Shown piece by piece: positions 51,772-60,517 of a stretch of 64,000 bases of DNA. Position 1 is the first letter of the stretch; every line of letters starts with the position of its first letter. The DNA comes from Streptomyces sp. NBC_00178 (GTDB lineage Bacteria > Actinomycetota > Actinomycetes > Streptomycetales > Streptomycetaceae), in the NCBI RefSeq assembly GCF_036206005.1, contig NZ_CP108143.1:4927501-4991500 (forward strand), in the 5' to 3' direction. The position numbers were made by a program, and so were the translations under genes. Under the pieces are notes generated by a model. It worked only from the letters and a program-made list of their open reading frames with translations, made no database searches and was not told the origin of the DNA.

Positions 51772-53037
51772 GTGACAGTCACCCAGGAGACAGCCACTCA
51801 GGAGACGGCGCCCCAGGGCACCGGCTGCCCGGTGGCGCACACCTTCCCCTTCGAAGGATCCAGCTACCGCGGTCCGGCCCCCGCCTACGGAAGGCTGCGG
51901 GCCGAGCAGCCGGTGGTGAAGGTGCCCACGGCGGGCGGTGTCGACGCCTGGCTGATCACACGCTACGAGGACGTCCGGCGACTGTCCGCCGACCCCCGGC
52001 TCAGCCGCGCCCAGGCCTGCGGCGAGGGCGCCCCGCGGGTGGGCGGCACCATGCACACCACCCCCGAGATGATCATCTCGCTGGACGCGCCCGAGCACTC
52101 CCGGCTGCGCAAGCTGGTGGCGGGCGCCTTCACCATGCGCCGGGTGGAGCGGATGCGGGAGAACGTCCAGCGGGTCACGGACGAGCTGCTGGACGACATG
52201 GAGGCCAAGGGCGGGACCGTCGACCTCGTCCAGCAGCTCGCGGTGCCGCTCCCGCTGACCGTCATCGGTGAGCTGCTGGGCGTACCCGCCGAGGACCTGC
52301 GGGAGTTCGAGCAGTGGGCGCGCGCCTTCGCCACCGTCGACGACCGGGCCGGCGGCGAGGCGTCGCTGCACGCGCTGGGCAAGCTCAGCGAGTACATCGT
52401 GGGGCTCATCGCGGAGAAGCGCGCCCACCCCTCCGACGACATGCTGTCCGAGCTCATCGCGGCCCGCGACGACGATGACCGCCTCAGCGAGCCGGAACTC
52501 GTCACCTTCGGATTCACCCTGATCGGCGCGGGCTTCGACACCACCGCCAACCAGCTGGCGAACTCCGTGCTCGCCCTGCTGGTCGACCACCAGGAGCAGT
52601 GGCGCTACCTGGTCGAGGACCACTCCCGCATCCCCAAGGCCGTCGAGGAGCTCCTGCGGCACGTCAACCTCTTCGCCACCGACACCTCGGGCTTCCCCCG
52701 CATCGCGGCCGAGGACATCGAGGTCGGCGACGTGACGATCCCCAAGGGCGACGCGGTCCTGCTGTCCCTGGCGTCCGCCAACCGCGACCCCGAGGTCTTC
52801 GACGAGCCCGACCGGCTCGACCTCGGCCGCGAGCGCAACCCGCACATCTCCTTCGGCCACGGGATGCACTACTGCCTGGGCAAGCACCTGGGGCGCATGG
52901 AGATGGAGATCGCCATCGAAGGCCTCGTGCGGCGTTTCCCGGACCTGAAGCTCGCGGTGCCGGAGAGCGAACTGCCATGGCACACAGGGGAGATCAACCA
53001 CACGCTGACCAGCCTCCCGGTCGTCCGGGGCAACTGA
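51772..53037 (+). CDS. Cytochrome P450 (copy 1)
   Basis: 421 residues; GTG with GGAGG. All P450 signatures are present: the I-helix GAGFDTTANQLANS, ExxR in VEELLRHV, and the heme loop FGHGMHYCLGKHLGRME. The N-terminus begins with a TQETATQETAPQGTG repeat. It lacks a fused redox domain, so it needs the ferredoxin and reductase encoded at 53766-55375. It is clearly a paralogue of the P450 at 58598-59851, with the shared segments IGELLGVP and GAGFDTTANQL. Monocistronic, bounded by terminators. Substrate unknown. Confidence 0.97.
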   Translation: MTVTQETATQETAPQGTGCPVAHTFPFEGSSYRGPAPAYGRLRAEQPVVKVPTAGGVDAWLITRYEDVRRLSADPRLSRAQACGEGAPRVGGTMHTTPEMIISLDAPEHSRLRKLVAGAFTMRRVERMRENVQRVTDELLDDMEAKGGTVDLVQQLAVPLPLTVIGELLGVPAEDLREFEQWARAFATVDDRAGGEASLHALGKLSEYIVGLIAEKRAHPSDDMLSELIAARDDDDRLSEPELVTFGFTLIGAGFDTTANQLANSVLALLVDHQEQWRYLVEDHSRIPKAVEELLRHVNLFATDTSGFPRIAAEDIEVGDVTIPKGDAVLLSLASANRDPEVFDEPDRLDLGRERNPHISFGHGMHYCLGKHLGRMEMEIAIEGLVRRFPDLKLAVPESELPWHTGEINHTLTSLPVVRGN

Positions 53038-53051
53038 CCCGGCGGACACAC

Positions 53052-53121
53052 CGGAACGGTCCCGGCCCCCTCGTCCTCCTTCACGGACAAGAAGAAGGAC
53101 GAGGGGGCCGGGACCGTTCCG
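53052..53121. terminator. 26-bp-stem bidirectional terminator
   Basis: Perfect 26-bp arms (53052-53077 and 53096-53121) around an 18-nt loop that can pair further (CTTC/GAAG). Between P450 copy 1 (+) and the barrel protein gene (-). Confidence 0.92.
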
Positions 53122-53203
53122 TGCCCGCGCACCTCCGCGCGGCACGAGCCGCGCCCGCCTTCCGCTCGTGGGAGCGGGAGGCGGGCAGGAGGCCGGAGCC
53201 GGG

Positions 53204-53773
53204 TCAGCCGGCCGCGGAGGACACCCGGACGGCGGTGGCGTCCACGTCGATCGGTCCCTGGGGGCCGGCGGTCGCGTCGGGGGTGACGAAGGCGTACGCC
53301 CGGGAGACGAACCGCTGCCCCGATATCCGCCCCATGTGCACCGCCTCCACCTTGCCCGGGTACGGGGATCCCGGCGGACCCGGCGGGTGCGTGACGTAGA
53401 AGGCGAACGTGCCGTTGTTCTTGTCGCTCCAGAAGCCGCTGCCGGCGAACTGGGGCGCGCCGTTCTCGTCGGCCGGCCCCTCGACCGTCAGCTGGTGGTC
53501 GGCGCGGAAGACGAAGCGGGAGTGGGCGACGGAATCGCCGTCAGGCGTGTGGACGGTCACCGTGAGGTCCCAGGTTCCGGCCAGCGACACGGCTCTGACG
53601 TGGTGCCTGGACGTCTCGCCGGCCGTGGCCGACGCGGTGCCGACACCGGCCAGGACCGCGAGCACGGCCAGCCAGACGCCGAGGACTCTCAGGGTGATCG
53701 GACGCGGAGGCCGACGCCGGGCGGTATCGGCCCCGGTGGTCGCGCCCGCGGGCGCCGACGTGGTTTCAGGCAT
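53204..53773 (-). CDS. Membrane-anchored or secreted beta-barrel-like protein
   Basis: 189 residues. A basic, proline-rich N-terminus is followed by one hydrophobic helix (ITLRVLGVWLAVLAVLAGVGTASATA, about 26-50), then an external beta-rich domain: LAGTWDLTVTVHTPDGDSV, RFVFRADHQLTVEGP, GTFAFYVTHPPG and VEAVHMGRISGQRFVSRAYAF. The pattern recalls lipocalin or allene-oxide-cyclase-type barrels, but I cannot assign it. The gene overlaps the end of the ferredoxin reductase gene by eight bases, an odd pairing for an exported protein. Confidence 0.7.
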   Translation of the reverse strand: MPETTSAPAGATTGADTARRRPPRPITLRVLGVWLAVLAVLAGVGTASATAGETSRHHVRAVSLAGTWDLTVTVHTPDGDSVAHSRFVFRADHQLTVEGPADENGAPQFAGSGFWSDKNNGTFAFYVTHPPGPPGSPYPGKVEAVHMGRISGQRFVSRAYAFVTPDATAGPQGPIDVDATAVRVSSAAG

Positions 53774-55052
53774 GGACGGACAGCCTTTCCTGGGTGGTTG
53801 TGCGGGACGGTGAAGCCGTGGGGGTGCGGGGGAGTCTCTTGAGGTCGAAGCCCGGCTCGCGGACGGTCCCGGGTGACAGATCGGTGCCGGCCGTGAGCAG
53901 GCGCCGGGCGATGCCGTGGTCCGCGGGACGGTTCACCGACTCGACGCCGGTCAGCCGGCCCCCGCGGAAGCAGAAGACGGAGAACCTCCCCTCGGCGGGG
54001 TCGCCGACGGTGACCGTCTCGTCGTGGGGCGCCGTCAGCCCCGCGATCTGCAGCCGCAGCGCGTACTGCTCGGACCAGAACCAGGGCACGGCGGTGTACG
54101 CGTATGGCTCGCCGCAGACAGCGGCGGCCACGCACTTGGCCTGGTCGGAGGCGTTCTGGACGGACTCGATCCGGACATGGCGGCCCGCGTGCGGGCTCGG
54201 GAAGCGCGCGCAGTCACCGAGGGCGAAGACGTAAGGGTCGCTGGTGCGCAGCTGCGCGTCCACGACGACGCCGTCACCGACGAGCAGGTCCGCGGCGAGA
54301 GCCAGTTCGACGTTCGGCAGGACGCCGACGCCGACCACGACGAGGTCCGCGGCGATCCGCTCTCCGCCGTCCAGCTCCATGACCTGGACCCGGCCCTCGG
54401 CGTCGCCGAAGAGTGCGGTCACCTCGCGCCCCAGCAGGACGCGTACGCCCCGCTCGCGGTGCTCGGCGACGATCCGGTCCGACACCGTGGGGGTGAGCGC
54501 GCGGGCCAGGGCCCGGGGCTGGGCCTCCACCACCGTCACGTCGTGGCCGAGGCCGCGGGCGGTCGCCGCCACCTCCAGGCCGATGAAGCCGGCGCCGACC
54601 ACGACGAGTCTGCGGGGCGGCCCGCTGAGCCGCAGCCGCAGGTCCTCGGCGTCGGCCAGGCCGCGCAGCGACAGCACCCCGGTCAGCGAGGCGCCGGGCA
54701 CGGGCAGGCTACGGGGCCGGGAACCGGTGGCCAGGACGAGGTTGTCGTACGGCAGCCGCAGTCCGGACTCCAGGAGGACGGTGCGCCGCTCGCGGTCGAG
54801 GGAGGCCACCCGGTCGCCGGGCAGCAGCTCGATGTCCTGTTCGGTGTAGAACGACGGGGGCCGCAGCGCGATCTCCTCGGCCGCCACCGTGCCCGCCAGG
54901 TAGCCCTTGGACAGCGGCGGCCGGTAGGACGGCCCGGGCGGCTCGTCGCCGACAAGCGTGATCCGGCCCCGGAAGCCCCGGCTGCGAAGGGCGCAGGCCG
55001 TGTCGAACCCCGCCTGGCCCGCGCCGACCACGACGACCGCGTGCGAGGCCAT
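53766..55052 (-). CDS. NAD(P)H:ferredoxin reductase (FAD, putidaredoxin-reductase type)
   Basis: 428 residues; ATG overlaps the ferredoxin stop. The FAD site is VVVVGAGQAGFDTACALRSRG, the NAD(P) site LVVVGAGFIGLEVAATARGLG, and the second FAD motif is VFALGDCARFP. It moves electrons from NAD(P)H to the 2Fe-2S ferredoxin for the P450s. The last 30 residues are an unconserved Thr/Ser-rich extension. Confidence 0.95.
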   Translation of the reverse strand: MASHAVVVVGAGQAGFDTACALRSRGFRGRITLVGDEPPGPSYRPPLSKGYLAGTVAAEEIALRPPSFYTEQDIELLPGDRVASLDRERRTVLLESGLRLPYDNLVLATGSRPRSLPVPGASLTGVLSLRGLADAEDLRLRLSGPPRRLVVVGAGFIGLEVAATARGLGHDVTVVEAQPRALARALTPTVSDRIVAEHRERGVRVLLGREVTALFGDAEGRVQVMELDGGERIAADLVVVGVGVLPNVELALAADLLVGDGVVVDAQLRTSDPYVFALGDCARFPSPHAGRHVRIESVQNASDQAKCVAAAVCGEPYAYTAVPWFWSEQYALRLQIAGLTAPHDETVTVGDPAEGRFSVFCFRGGRLTGVESVNRPADHGIARRLLTAGTDLSPGTVREPGFDLKRLPRTPTASPSRTTTQERLSVHA

Positions 55053-55375
55053 CAGCTCTGCGCCTCGGGCAGGTGGACCAGCAGTCCGTCGATCTCGTCA
55101 CCGACGGGCAACTGGCAGCTCAGCCGGCTGAACTCGGTGCGCTCGCAGGCGGTGCCGTACAGCACGTCGTCCTCGACGGAGTCCATCTCGGGCAGCGGCA
55201 GCGTGTTCGCCTCGTCGACGTACACATGGCAGGTGCCGCACTGGGCGGAGCCGCCGCACTGGGCCTCGATGCCGTCGACGTTGTTGAGCTTCGCACCGCG
55301 CATGACCGTGTTGGGCGCCTGGACGTCGACGATGGTGACGGTACCGTTCGGATGCTTGTAGGTGATCTTGGCCAT
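55052..55375 (-). CDS. 2Fe-2S ferredoxin (adrenodoxin/putidaredoxin type)
   Basis: 107 residues; ATG with GAGGAG. Iron ligands follow C-x5-C-x2-C plus a distal Cys: AQCGGSAQCGTCHVYV and LSCQLPVG. It is a 2Fe-2S ferredoxin of class I P450 chains, not the 3Fe-4S type usually found next to Streptomyces P450s. First gene of the ferredoxin - reductase - barrel operon, and the likely electron donor to both P450s. Confidence 0.96.
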   Translation of the reverse strand: MAKITYKHPNGTVTIVDVQAPNTVMRGAKLNNVDGIEAQCGGSAQCGTCHVYVDEANTLPLPEMDSVEDDVLYGTACERTEFSRLSCQLPVGDEIDGLLVHLPEAQS

Positions 55376-55508
55376 GGCGAGCTCTCCTCGTGGAATGTCG
55401 GCCAGCCGTGCGGAAGTACGGCACCGGACTGTGGGATACGTCCCTGCATTCCCGGTGGAGGGGATCTCGACCGCGCCGGCCCGCGCGACCCCGGCGCCCC
55501 TTGGGGGC

Positions 55509-55543
55509 GGACCGGCGCTCGAGCGCGCGTCGACACGCGGTCC
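55509..55543. promoter_or_regulatory. Cluster motif site 2 with nested palindromes
   Basis: In the 203-bp divergent region between ferredoxin and MFS genes: GCGCTCGAGCGC (55515-55526) is a perfect palindrome. It overlaps TCGAGC-N5-TCGACAC (55519-55536), and the whole is flanked by GGACCG (55509-55514) and CGGTCC (55538-55543). Confidence 0.45.
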
Positions 55544-55578
55544 GGCGGCAGTCCATCGAAGGGGCGCAGCGTGCCCGC

Positions 55579-57066
55579 ATGACTGTGACCGATCGGACGC
55601 GACAGACGCCCGCCCCGCCCGGCAGGGCCGCCCCCCGGACCGGACTGGTGCTCGTCGCCTGCTGTCTGGGCCAGTTCATGAACGTGCTCGACGCCTCGGT
55701 GGTGAACGTGGCGCTGCCCGTCATCGCGGGGGACCTGGACTTCGACCGGCACAACCTGCAGCTCGTCAACAACGCCTACACCGTGGTGGTCTGCGGCTTC
55801 CTGCTGCTGGGCGGACGGCTCGCGGACCTGTTCGGCCAGCGCAGGATCTTCCTGTGCGGAGTCGCCTTGTTCACGCTCGCCAGCGCGGTCGGCGGAATGG
55901 CCGACGCCCCGGGCACGCTGATCCTCGCCCGCGCCTTCCAGGGCCTCGGAGCCGCCGTCATGGCGCCCGCCACGCTCACCGTGCTCGGCACGACCTTCAC
56001 CGAACCGGGCGCACGGGCACGGGCCTACGGCTGGTGGAGCGCCGTATCCGGGACGGCCGGGGCGATCGGGGTGCTGGCCGGCGGTGTGATCACCGAGTGG
56101 TTCTCCTGGCGGTGGATCTTCCTGATCAACGTCCCCGTCGGGATCGCCCTGCTCGCCGCCGTCCGCTGGGTCGTACCTGAGACCCGGCCGAAGGGCGAGG
56201 GGCGTGCCCACCGCAGGCTCGACCTCCCCGGTGCCGTCACGGTCACGCTCGGGCTGATGGGCACCGTGTACGGGATCTCGGAGTCGCATGTGCACGGCTG
56301 GGGTTCCCTGCGGGTGCTCGGACCGCTGCTGGCCGGCGCCGCGCTGCTCGCCGCCTTCCTGGTGATCCAGGCACGGTTCGCCCGGCACCCCCTGGTGCCG
56401 CTCAAGATCTTCCGCAACCGCTCCGTGGCCGCCGCCAACCTTGTCGCCTTCTTCGGCATCGCCGCGCTCTTCAGCACCTTCTACTTCTTCACCCTGCTGC
56501 TCCAACAGGTGCTCGGCTACAGCCCGCTGGTCACCGGTCTGAGCTATCTGCCCCTGTCCCTGGGCATGGCGCTCGGCGGCTGGGGCATCGCCTCGGTCGT
56601 TCCCCGCACCGGACCGCGCCCGGTCCTGCTCGGCGGCCTCGGGCTGTCCGCCGTCGCACTGTTCTGGCTCGCCCGGCTGGACGCGGGCGCCGCGTACACC
56701 GTGGACGTGCTGGGCCCCGCCGTGCTCCTCGGCCTCGGCATGGGCGCGGTGCTCAACGCCACGACGAACGCCGCCACCGCCGGACTCCCCGCCCATCAGG
56801 CCGGGCTCGCCTCCGGGCTGCTCAACACCACCCGGCAGCTCGGCAGCGCGGCCGGTCTGGTGACCCTGGCCGCGCTGTCCGCCGCCCGCGCCGACGCCCG
56901 CGTCTCCGCCGGGGCGGACACCACGGACGCCCTCGCCTCCGGCTACGGACTGGCGCTCACCTGGGCGGCCCTGTTCGCCGTGGCCGGACTGGTGGCGGCC
57001 CTGTTCGTGCCGGTCCGGGAACGTTCCAGTACCCCTCAAGGCACAGCTACGAGTCTGGCGGCCTGA
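55579..57066 (+). CDS. MFS exporter (DHA2/EmrB-QacA type, 14 helices)
   Basis: 495 residues from the ATG at 55579; no clear ribosome site, start chosen from the protein pattern. The N-terminal helix reads CCLGQFMNVLDASVVNVALPVI, motif A is GGRLADLFGQRRIF, and the length and helix count fit the 14-helix DHA2 group of proton-driven drug exporters. In this cluster it probably exports the product and gives self-resistance. First gene of MFS - hydrolase - P450. Confidence 0.93.
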   Translation: MTVTDRTRQTPAPPGRAAPRTGLVLVACCLGQFMNVLDASVVNVALPVIAGDLDFDRHNLQLVNNAYTVVVCGFLLLGGRLADLFGQRRIFLCGVALFTLASAVGGMADAPGTLILARAFQGLGAAVMAPATLTVLGTTFTEPGARARAYGWWSAVSGTAGAIGVLAGGVITEWFSWRWIFLINVPVGIALLAAVRWVVPETRPKGEGRAHRRLDLPGAVTVTLGLMGTVYGISESHVHGWGSLRVLGPLLAGAALLAAFLVIQARFARHPLVPLKIFRNRSVAAANLVAFFGIAALFSTFYFFTLLLQQVLGYSPLVTGLSYLPLSLGMALGGWGIASVVPRTGPRPVLLGGLGLSAVALFWLARLDAGAAYTVDVLGPAVLLGLGMGAVLNATTNAATAGLPAHQAGLASGLLNTTRQLGSAAGLVTLAALSAARADARVSAGADTTDALASGYGLALTWAALFAVAGLVAALFVPVRERSSTPQGTATSLAA

Positions 57067-57084
57067 CGAGAACGGAGGTTTGCG

Positions 57085-58515
57085 GTGGTGAGCGAGTTCC
57101 ACACACAGCGGCCGGCATGGTCGCCCGCACCGGACGACGACCGGACCGAGCATGCGACGATCGAGGTCCCCCGCGACTACACCGACCCCGGGGGCGAGCG
57201 GATCACACTCGCCCTGAGCCGCCGCCGCGCCACCGACCCGGCGCGCCGGCGCGGTGTCCTGCTGGCCGTCAACGGCGGCCCCGGCGGTGACTGGGGGCAC
57301 GGCCTCGGACTGCCCGGCAAGTTCGCCGGAACCCCCCTGGAGGAGGTCTACGACCTCATCGGCTTCGACCCGCGCGGCACCGCCGGATCGACCCGGCTGT
57401 ACGCCGAAGTGTCCGTCCCCGCCCAGCCGTTCGACTCCCGGCCGCCGGACACCGTGTTCGCCGGACTGGCCGAGGACATGCGGCTGCGCGAGGAGGCCTG
57501 CGCACGGGGCGGCGGGGACCTGCGCCCGCACATCAGCACCCCCAACACCGCCCGGGACATGGACGTGATCCGTGCCGTGCTCGGTGAGGAGCGGATCAGC
57601 TTCGTCGGGTACGCGTACGGCGCCTACGTCGGTGCCGTCTACGGCAGCCTCTTCCCGGCCGGCCTGGACCGGCTGGTCCTGGACTCCTGCGTCGGCCCGC
57701 AGTGGACGTGGCGCGAGCAGTTCCTCCAGCAGGGCGACGCCGTCCAGCGCAACGTCGACCTGTGGGCCCGCTGGACCGGCGAGCGGCACGCCGGCTTCGC
57801 CGTCGGCGCCTCGGCCGAGCAGGTGCTCACCACCGTGGAGGAGGCGGTCGCCGCCCTGGAGTCGCTGCCGCAGGACGCCGTGAGGCTGCGGACCCTGTTC
57901 GACGGGGCCGTGGGCAACCGGGCGGCCGACCGCGGCCAGTGGGCCACCCTCGCCGTCCTGGTCGCCGGCGTGCACCGGGCGGCCCGCGAGGGCGACCCGG
58001 ACGCCTGCCGCGAACTGCTCGCCGAACAGGGCACCTGGCGGCCCGCTGACAGCGAGGGCGACCTGCGCGTCGGCGTCCTGGAGGCCATCACGCTGGAGCA
58101 CGCCTGGCCGTCCGACCTGGAGGTCTACTACCAGGACATGCGGGAGTTCCGTAAGCGGTTCCCGTACGGCTACGGGGTGCTCCGGGCCTCGCCGTGGGTG
58201 GGTGCCTTCCGCACCTTCGAGGCCGCCGAGGAGCCGGTGCGGATCACCCGCGACGGCTACGCCGCCGGTCTGATCGTGCAGGCCGACGGCGACCCCATGG
58301 ACCACTACGAGGGCGGTGTGGCCATGGCCGAACTGGTCGGCCACCACCTGCTCACCGTCCAGGACTCGGGAGAGCACGAGGTGTACGTGCTGGGCGGCAA
58401 CCCGCACGTCGACGCCGTCGTGCACCGCTATCTCGTGGACGGCACCCTGCCGCCCGCACGCTCCTGCGTCCCGGGCCGCACCCCGCGCCCGGACGTCCCG
58501 GCGGACGCGGCCTGA
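57085..58515 (+). CDS. TAP-like alpha/beta hydrolase with Ser-to-Ala nucleophile
   Basis: 476 residues; GTG with GGAGG. The fold matches Streptomyces tripeptidyl-aminopeptidase-type hydrolases: AVNGGPGGDWGHGLGL (oxyanion region), YDLIGFDPRGTAGSTR and the C-terminal TAP segment. The nucleophile elbow reads FVGYAYGAYVG (about 172-182) where the family has GxSxG; the codon is GCG, so it is not a serine. The Asp (VQADGDPMDHYEGG) and His (SGEHEVYVLGGNPHVDA) remain. It lacks a signal peptide, unlike secreted relatives. Possibly a non-hydrolytic catalyst or binding protein in the pathway. Confidence 0.9.
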   Translation: MVSEFHTQRPAWSPAPDDDRTEHATIEVPRDYTDPGGERITLALSRRRATDPARRRGVLLAVNGGPGGDWGHGLGLPGKFAGTPLEEVYDLIGFDPRGTAGSTRLYAEVSVPAQPFDSRPPDTVFAGLAEDMRLREEACARGGGDLRPHISTPNTARDMDVIRAVLGEERISFVGYAYGAYVGAVYGSLFPAGLDRLVLDSCVGPQWTWREQFLQQGDAVQRNVDLWARWTGERHAGFAVGASAEQVLTTVEEAVAALESLPQDAVRLRTLFDGAVGNRAADRGQWATLAVLVAGVHRAAREGDPDACRELLAEQGTWRPADSEGDLRVGVLEAITLEHAWPSDLEVYYQDMREFRKRFPYGYGVLRASPWVGAFRTFEAAEEPVRITRDGYAAGLIVQADGDPMDHYEGGVAMAELVGHHLLTVQDSGEHEVYVLGGNPHVDAVVHRYLVDGTLPPARSCVPGRTPRPDVPADAA

Positions 58516-58597
58516 GCGGGTCGAGTCCGAAGCAACCCCGTGTCCAGCAGCGCCTTCTACGGTGCCGCGCAACCGTGTCAACTGTGGAGGTGCTGTT

Positions 58598-59851
58598 GTG
58601 TCCGTGACCGAGTACGGGAGCGAGTCGGTGACCGATGAGGACCGGGACATGAAGGTGTTCCCCCTCGCCGGGTCGTCCTACCGCTGCCCCGCCCCGCAGT
58701 ACGCCGGGCTGCGGGCCGGGCAGCCGGTCGTACGGGTGCGTACCGAGGGCGGCGTGGACGCCTGGCTCGTGACCGCCTACGACGAGGCCCGGGAGGCACT
58801 GGCGGACCCCCGGCTGAGCCGGGCCGAGACCGTGAAGCCCGGCGCGCCCCGGATCGGCGGGGCGATGACCTCGACGCCCGAAATGATCATTTCCATGGAC
58901 GGGTCCGAGCACGCCCGGCTGCGCCGGCTCGCGGCCGGGGCGTTCACCGCACGGCGCATCGAGCAGATGCGGCCGGGCATCCAGCGGATCGCCGACGGGA
59001 TGCTCGACGGCCTCGCCGCGTCCGGCGGACCGGTCGACCTGGTGGAGCGGTTCACCGTGCCCATGCCGCTGACCGTCATCGGTGAGCTGCTGGGTGTGCC
59101 GATGAGGGTCCTGCGGCTGTTCGCGGCCAACGCACGGGACTTCGTCACCGTCGACGACCAGGGCGAGGGCTCGGACTCCGTCAACGGCCTGGCCAAGCTG
59201 AACGAGTACATGGTCGAGGTCGTCGCGGAGAAGCGCGAGAACCCCACCCAGGACCTGCTGTCGGATCTGATCACGGCCAGGGACAGCGGGGACCGGCTCA
59301 GCGAGACGGAGCTGGTGACCTTCGCCTTCACCCTGATCGGGGCGGGCTTCGACACCACGGCCAACCAGCTCGCCAGTTCCGTCCTGGCGCTCATCGCGCA
59401 CCACCGCGACCAGTGGAACTGGCTGGCCGAGGACCGCTCCCGGATCCCGAAGGCGGTCGAGGAACTGCTGCGGCACGTCAACCTCTTCTCCACGGACTCG
59501 GCCGGCAACCCGCGCATCGCCGTGGAGGACCTTGAGCTCGGCGGGGTGAGGATCGCCAAGGGGGACGCCGTGGTGATCGCGATCTCCTCGGCCAACCGTG
59601 ACGAGAGGGCCTTCCCCGACCCGGACCGCCTCGACCTCGGCCGCTCCCACAACCCGCATCTCTCGTTCGGCCACGGCATGCACCTGTGCCTGGGCAAGCA
59701 ACTGACCCGGATGGAACTGGAGATCGCCATCGACGGCCTGGTCCGGCGCTTCCCCGACCTCAGGCTCGCCGTGCCCGAGAGCGAGGTCCCCTGGCACCTG
59801 GGCGGGATCAACCACGCCCTGGAGACCCTGCCGGTCACCTGGGGAACCTGA
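58598..59851 (+). CDS. Cytochrome P450 (copy 2)
   Basis: 417 residues from the GTG at 58598 with GGAGG seven bases upstream. Signatures: GAGFDTTANQLASS, VEELLRHV and FGHGMHLCLGKQLTRME. Very like copy 1 over the whole length (for example TPEMIIS, LTVIGELLGVP, RIPKAVEELLRHVNLF), so they arose by duplication and may act on the same or successive intermediates. Last gene of its operon, before a strong terminator. Confidence 0.97.
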   Translation: MSVTEYGSESVTDEDRDMKVFPLAGSSYRCPAPQYAGLRAGQPVVRVRTEGGVDAWLVTAYDEAREALADPRLSRAETVKPGAPRIGGAMTSTPEMIISMDGSEHARLRRLAAGAFTARRIEQMRPGIQRIADGMLDGLAASGGPVDLVERFTVPMPLTVIGELLGVPMRVLRLFAANARDFVTVDDQGEGSDSVNGLAKLNEYMVEVVAEKRENPTQDLLSDLITARDSGDRLSETELVTFAFTLIGAGFDTTANQLASSVLALIAHHRDQWNWLAEDRSRIPKAVEELLRHVNLFSTDSAGNPRIAVEDLELGGVRIAKGDAVVIAISSANRDERAFPDPDRLDLGRSHNPHLSFGHGMHLCLGKQLTRMELEIAIDGLVRRFPDLRLAVPESEVPWHLGGINHALETLPVTWGT

Positions 59852-59859
59852 TCCAGGAC

Positions 59860-59909
59860 CGCAGCAATCGAGCCCCCGCCCGTCACAGGGCGGGGGCTCG
59901 ACTGCTGCG
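59860..59909. terminator. 22-bp-stem bidirectional terminator
   Basis: Arms 59860-59881 and 59888-59909 with a single mismatch and loop GTCACA. Between P450 copy 2 (+) and the VOC gene (-). Confidence 0.9.
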
Positions 59910-59922
59910 CGGGGGAACGCCG

Positions 59923-60465
59923 TCAGCCGACGGGCGCGTCCTGCTGCACCTCGGCGGGGTCGGCGCCGGCGATCCAGGCGTCCATGGACGGCTTCATCAG
60001 GGTGTTCAGCAGCTCGACCCGGAGGCCGCCCAGACCGCGGTGGTAGACCCACATCAGGGTGCCGTCCGCCTCGGTGTCGTTGGAGGCCTCCACCTCGAAG
60101 CCGAGTTCCACGAGCGCCGCTGAGGTGGCCTCGATCCGGTCGTTCTCGGCCCAGTAGCCCACGTGATGGGCCCCGTTGCTGCCGTCGGACACCCAGACGG
60201 TGCCCGGGATGGCCTCGACGAGTTCGAGCCGCGGCTCTTCCAGCGAGAGCACGAAACGCTGGTCGCCGTGCTGGAGGCCGCCCGGGGTGCGCGCCGTCAC
60301 CTGGAGCTCCATCACGCTGGTCCAGCGGTAGCCCGCCAGCTCGGTCAGCGCCTTCATCGCCAGGTCCAGGTCCTCCACGACCAGACCGGTGTGGAACAGG
60401 GCCTCGGGGCTGAGCACCGGGCCGGGTGCGGGACTGCCGTCCTGCCGGTCCACTGTCTGCGACAT
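59923..60465 (-). CDS. VOC (glyoxalase/bleomycin-resistance fold) protein
   Basis: 180 residues. Repeated beta-alpha-beta-beta-beta units: LFHTGLVVEDLDLAMKALTELAGYRW with LELVEAIPGTVW, then HHVGYWAENDRIEATSAALVELGFEVEAS with LRVELLNTLMKPSMDAW. Metal-site His (FHTG, AHHVG) and Glu residues are in the right places. Such proteins in polyketide clusters act as cyclases or isomerases, or bind the product. End of the adenylation - SDR - VOC operon. Confidence 0.85.
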   Translation of the reverse strand: MSQTVDRQDGSPAPGPVLSPEALFHTGLVVEDLDLAMKALTELAGYRWTSVMELQVTARTPGGLQHGDQRFVLSLEEPRLELVEAIPGTVWVSDGSNGAHHVGYWAENDRIEATSAALVELGFEVEASNDTEADGTLMWVYHRGLGGLRVELLNTLMKPSMDAWIAGADPAEVQQDAPVG

Positions 60466-60517
60466 CGGTGTGCCGTCCTTTCCTTCTTCGGGTTCGGTTC
60501 CGTGGGCCCGGATGCCC

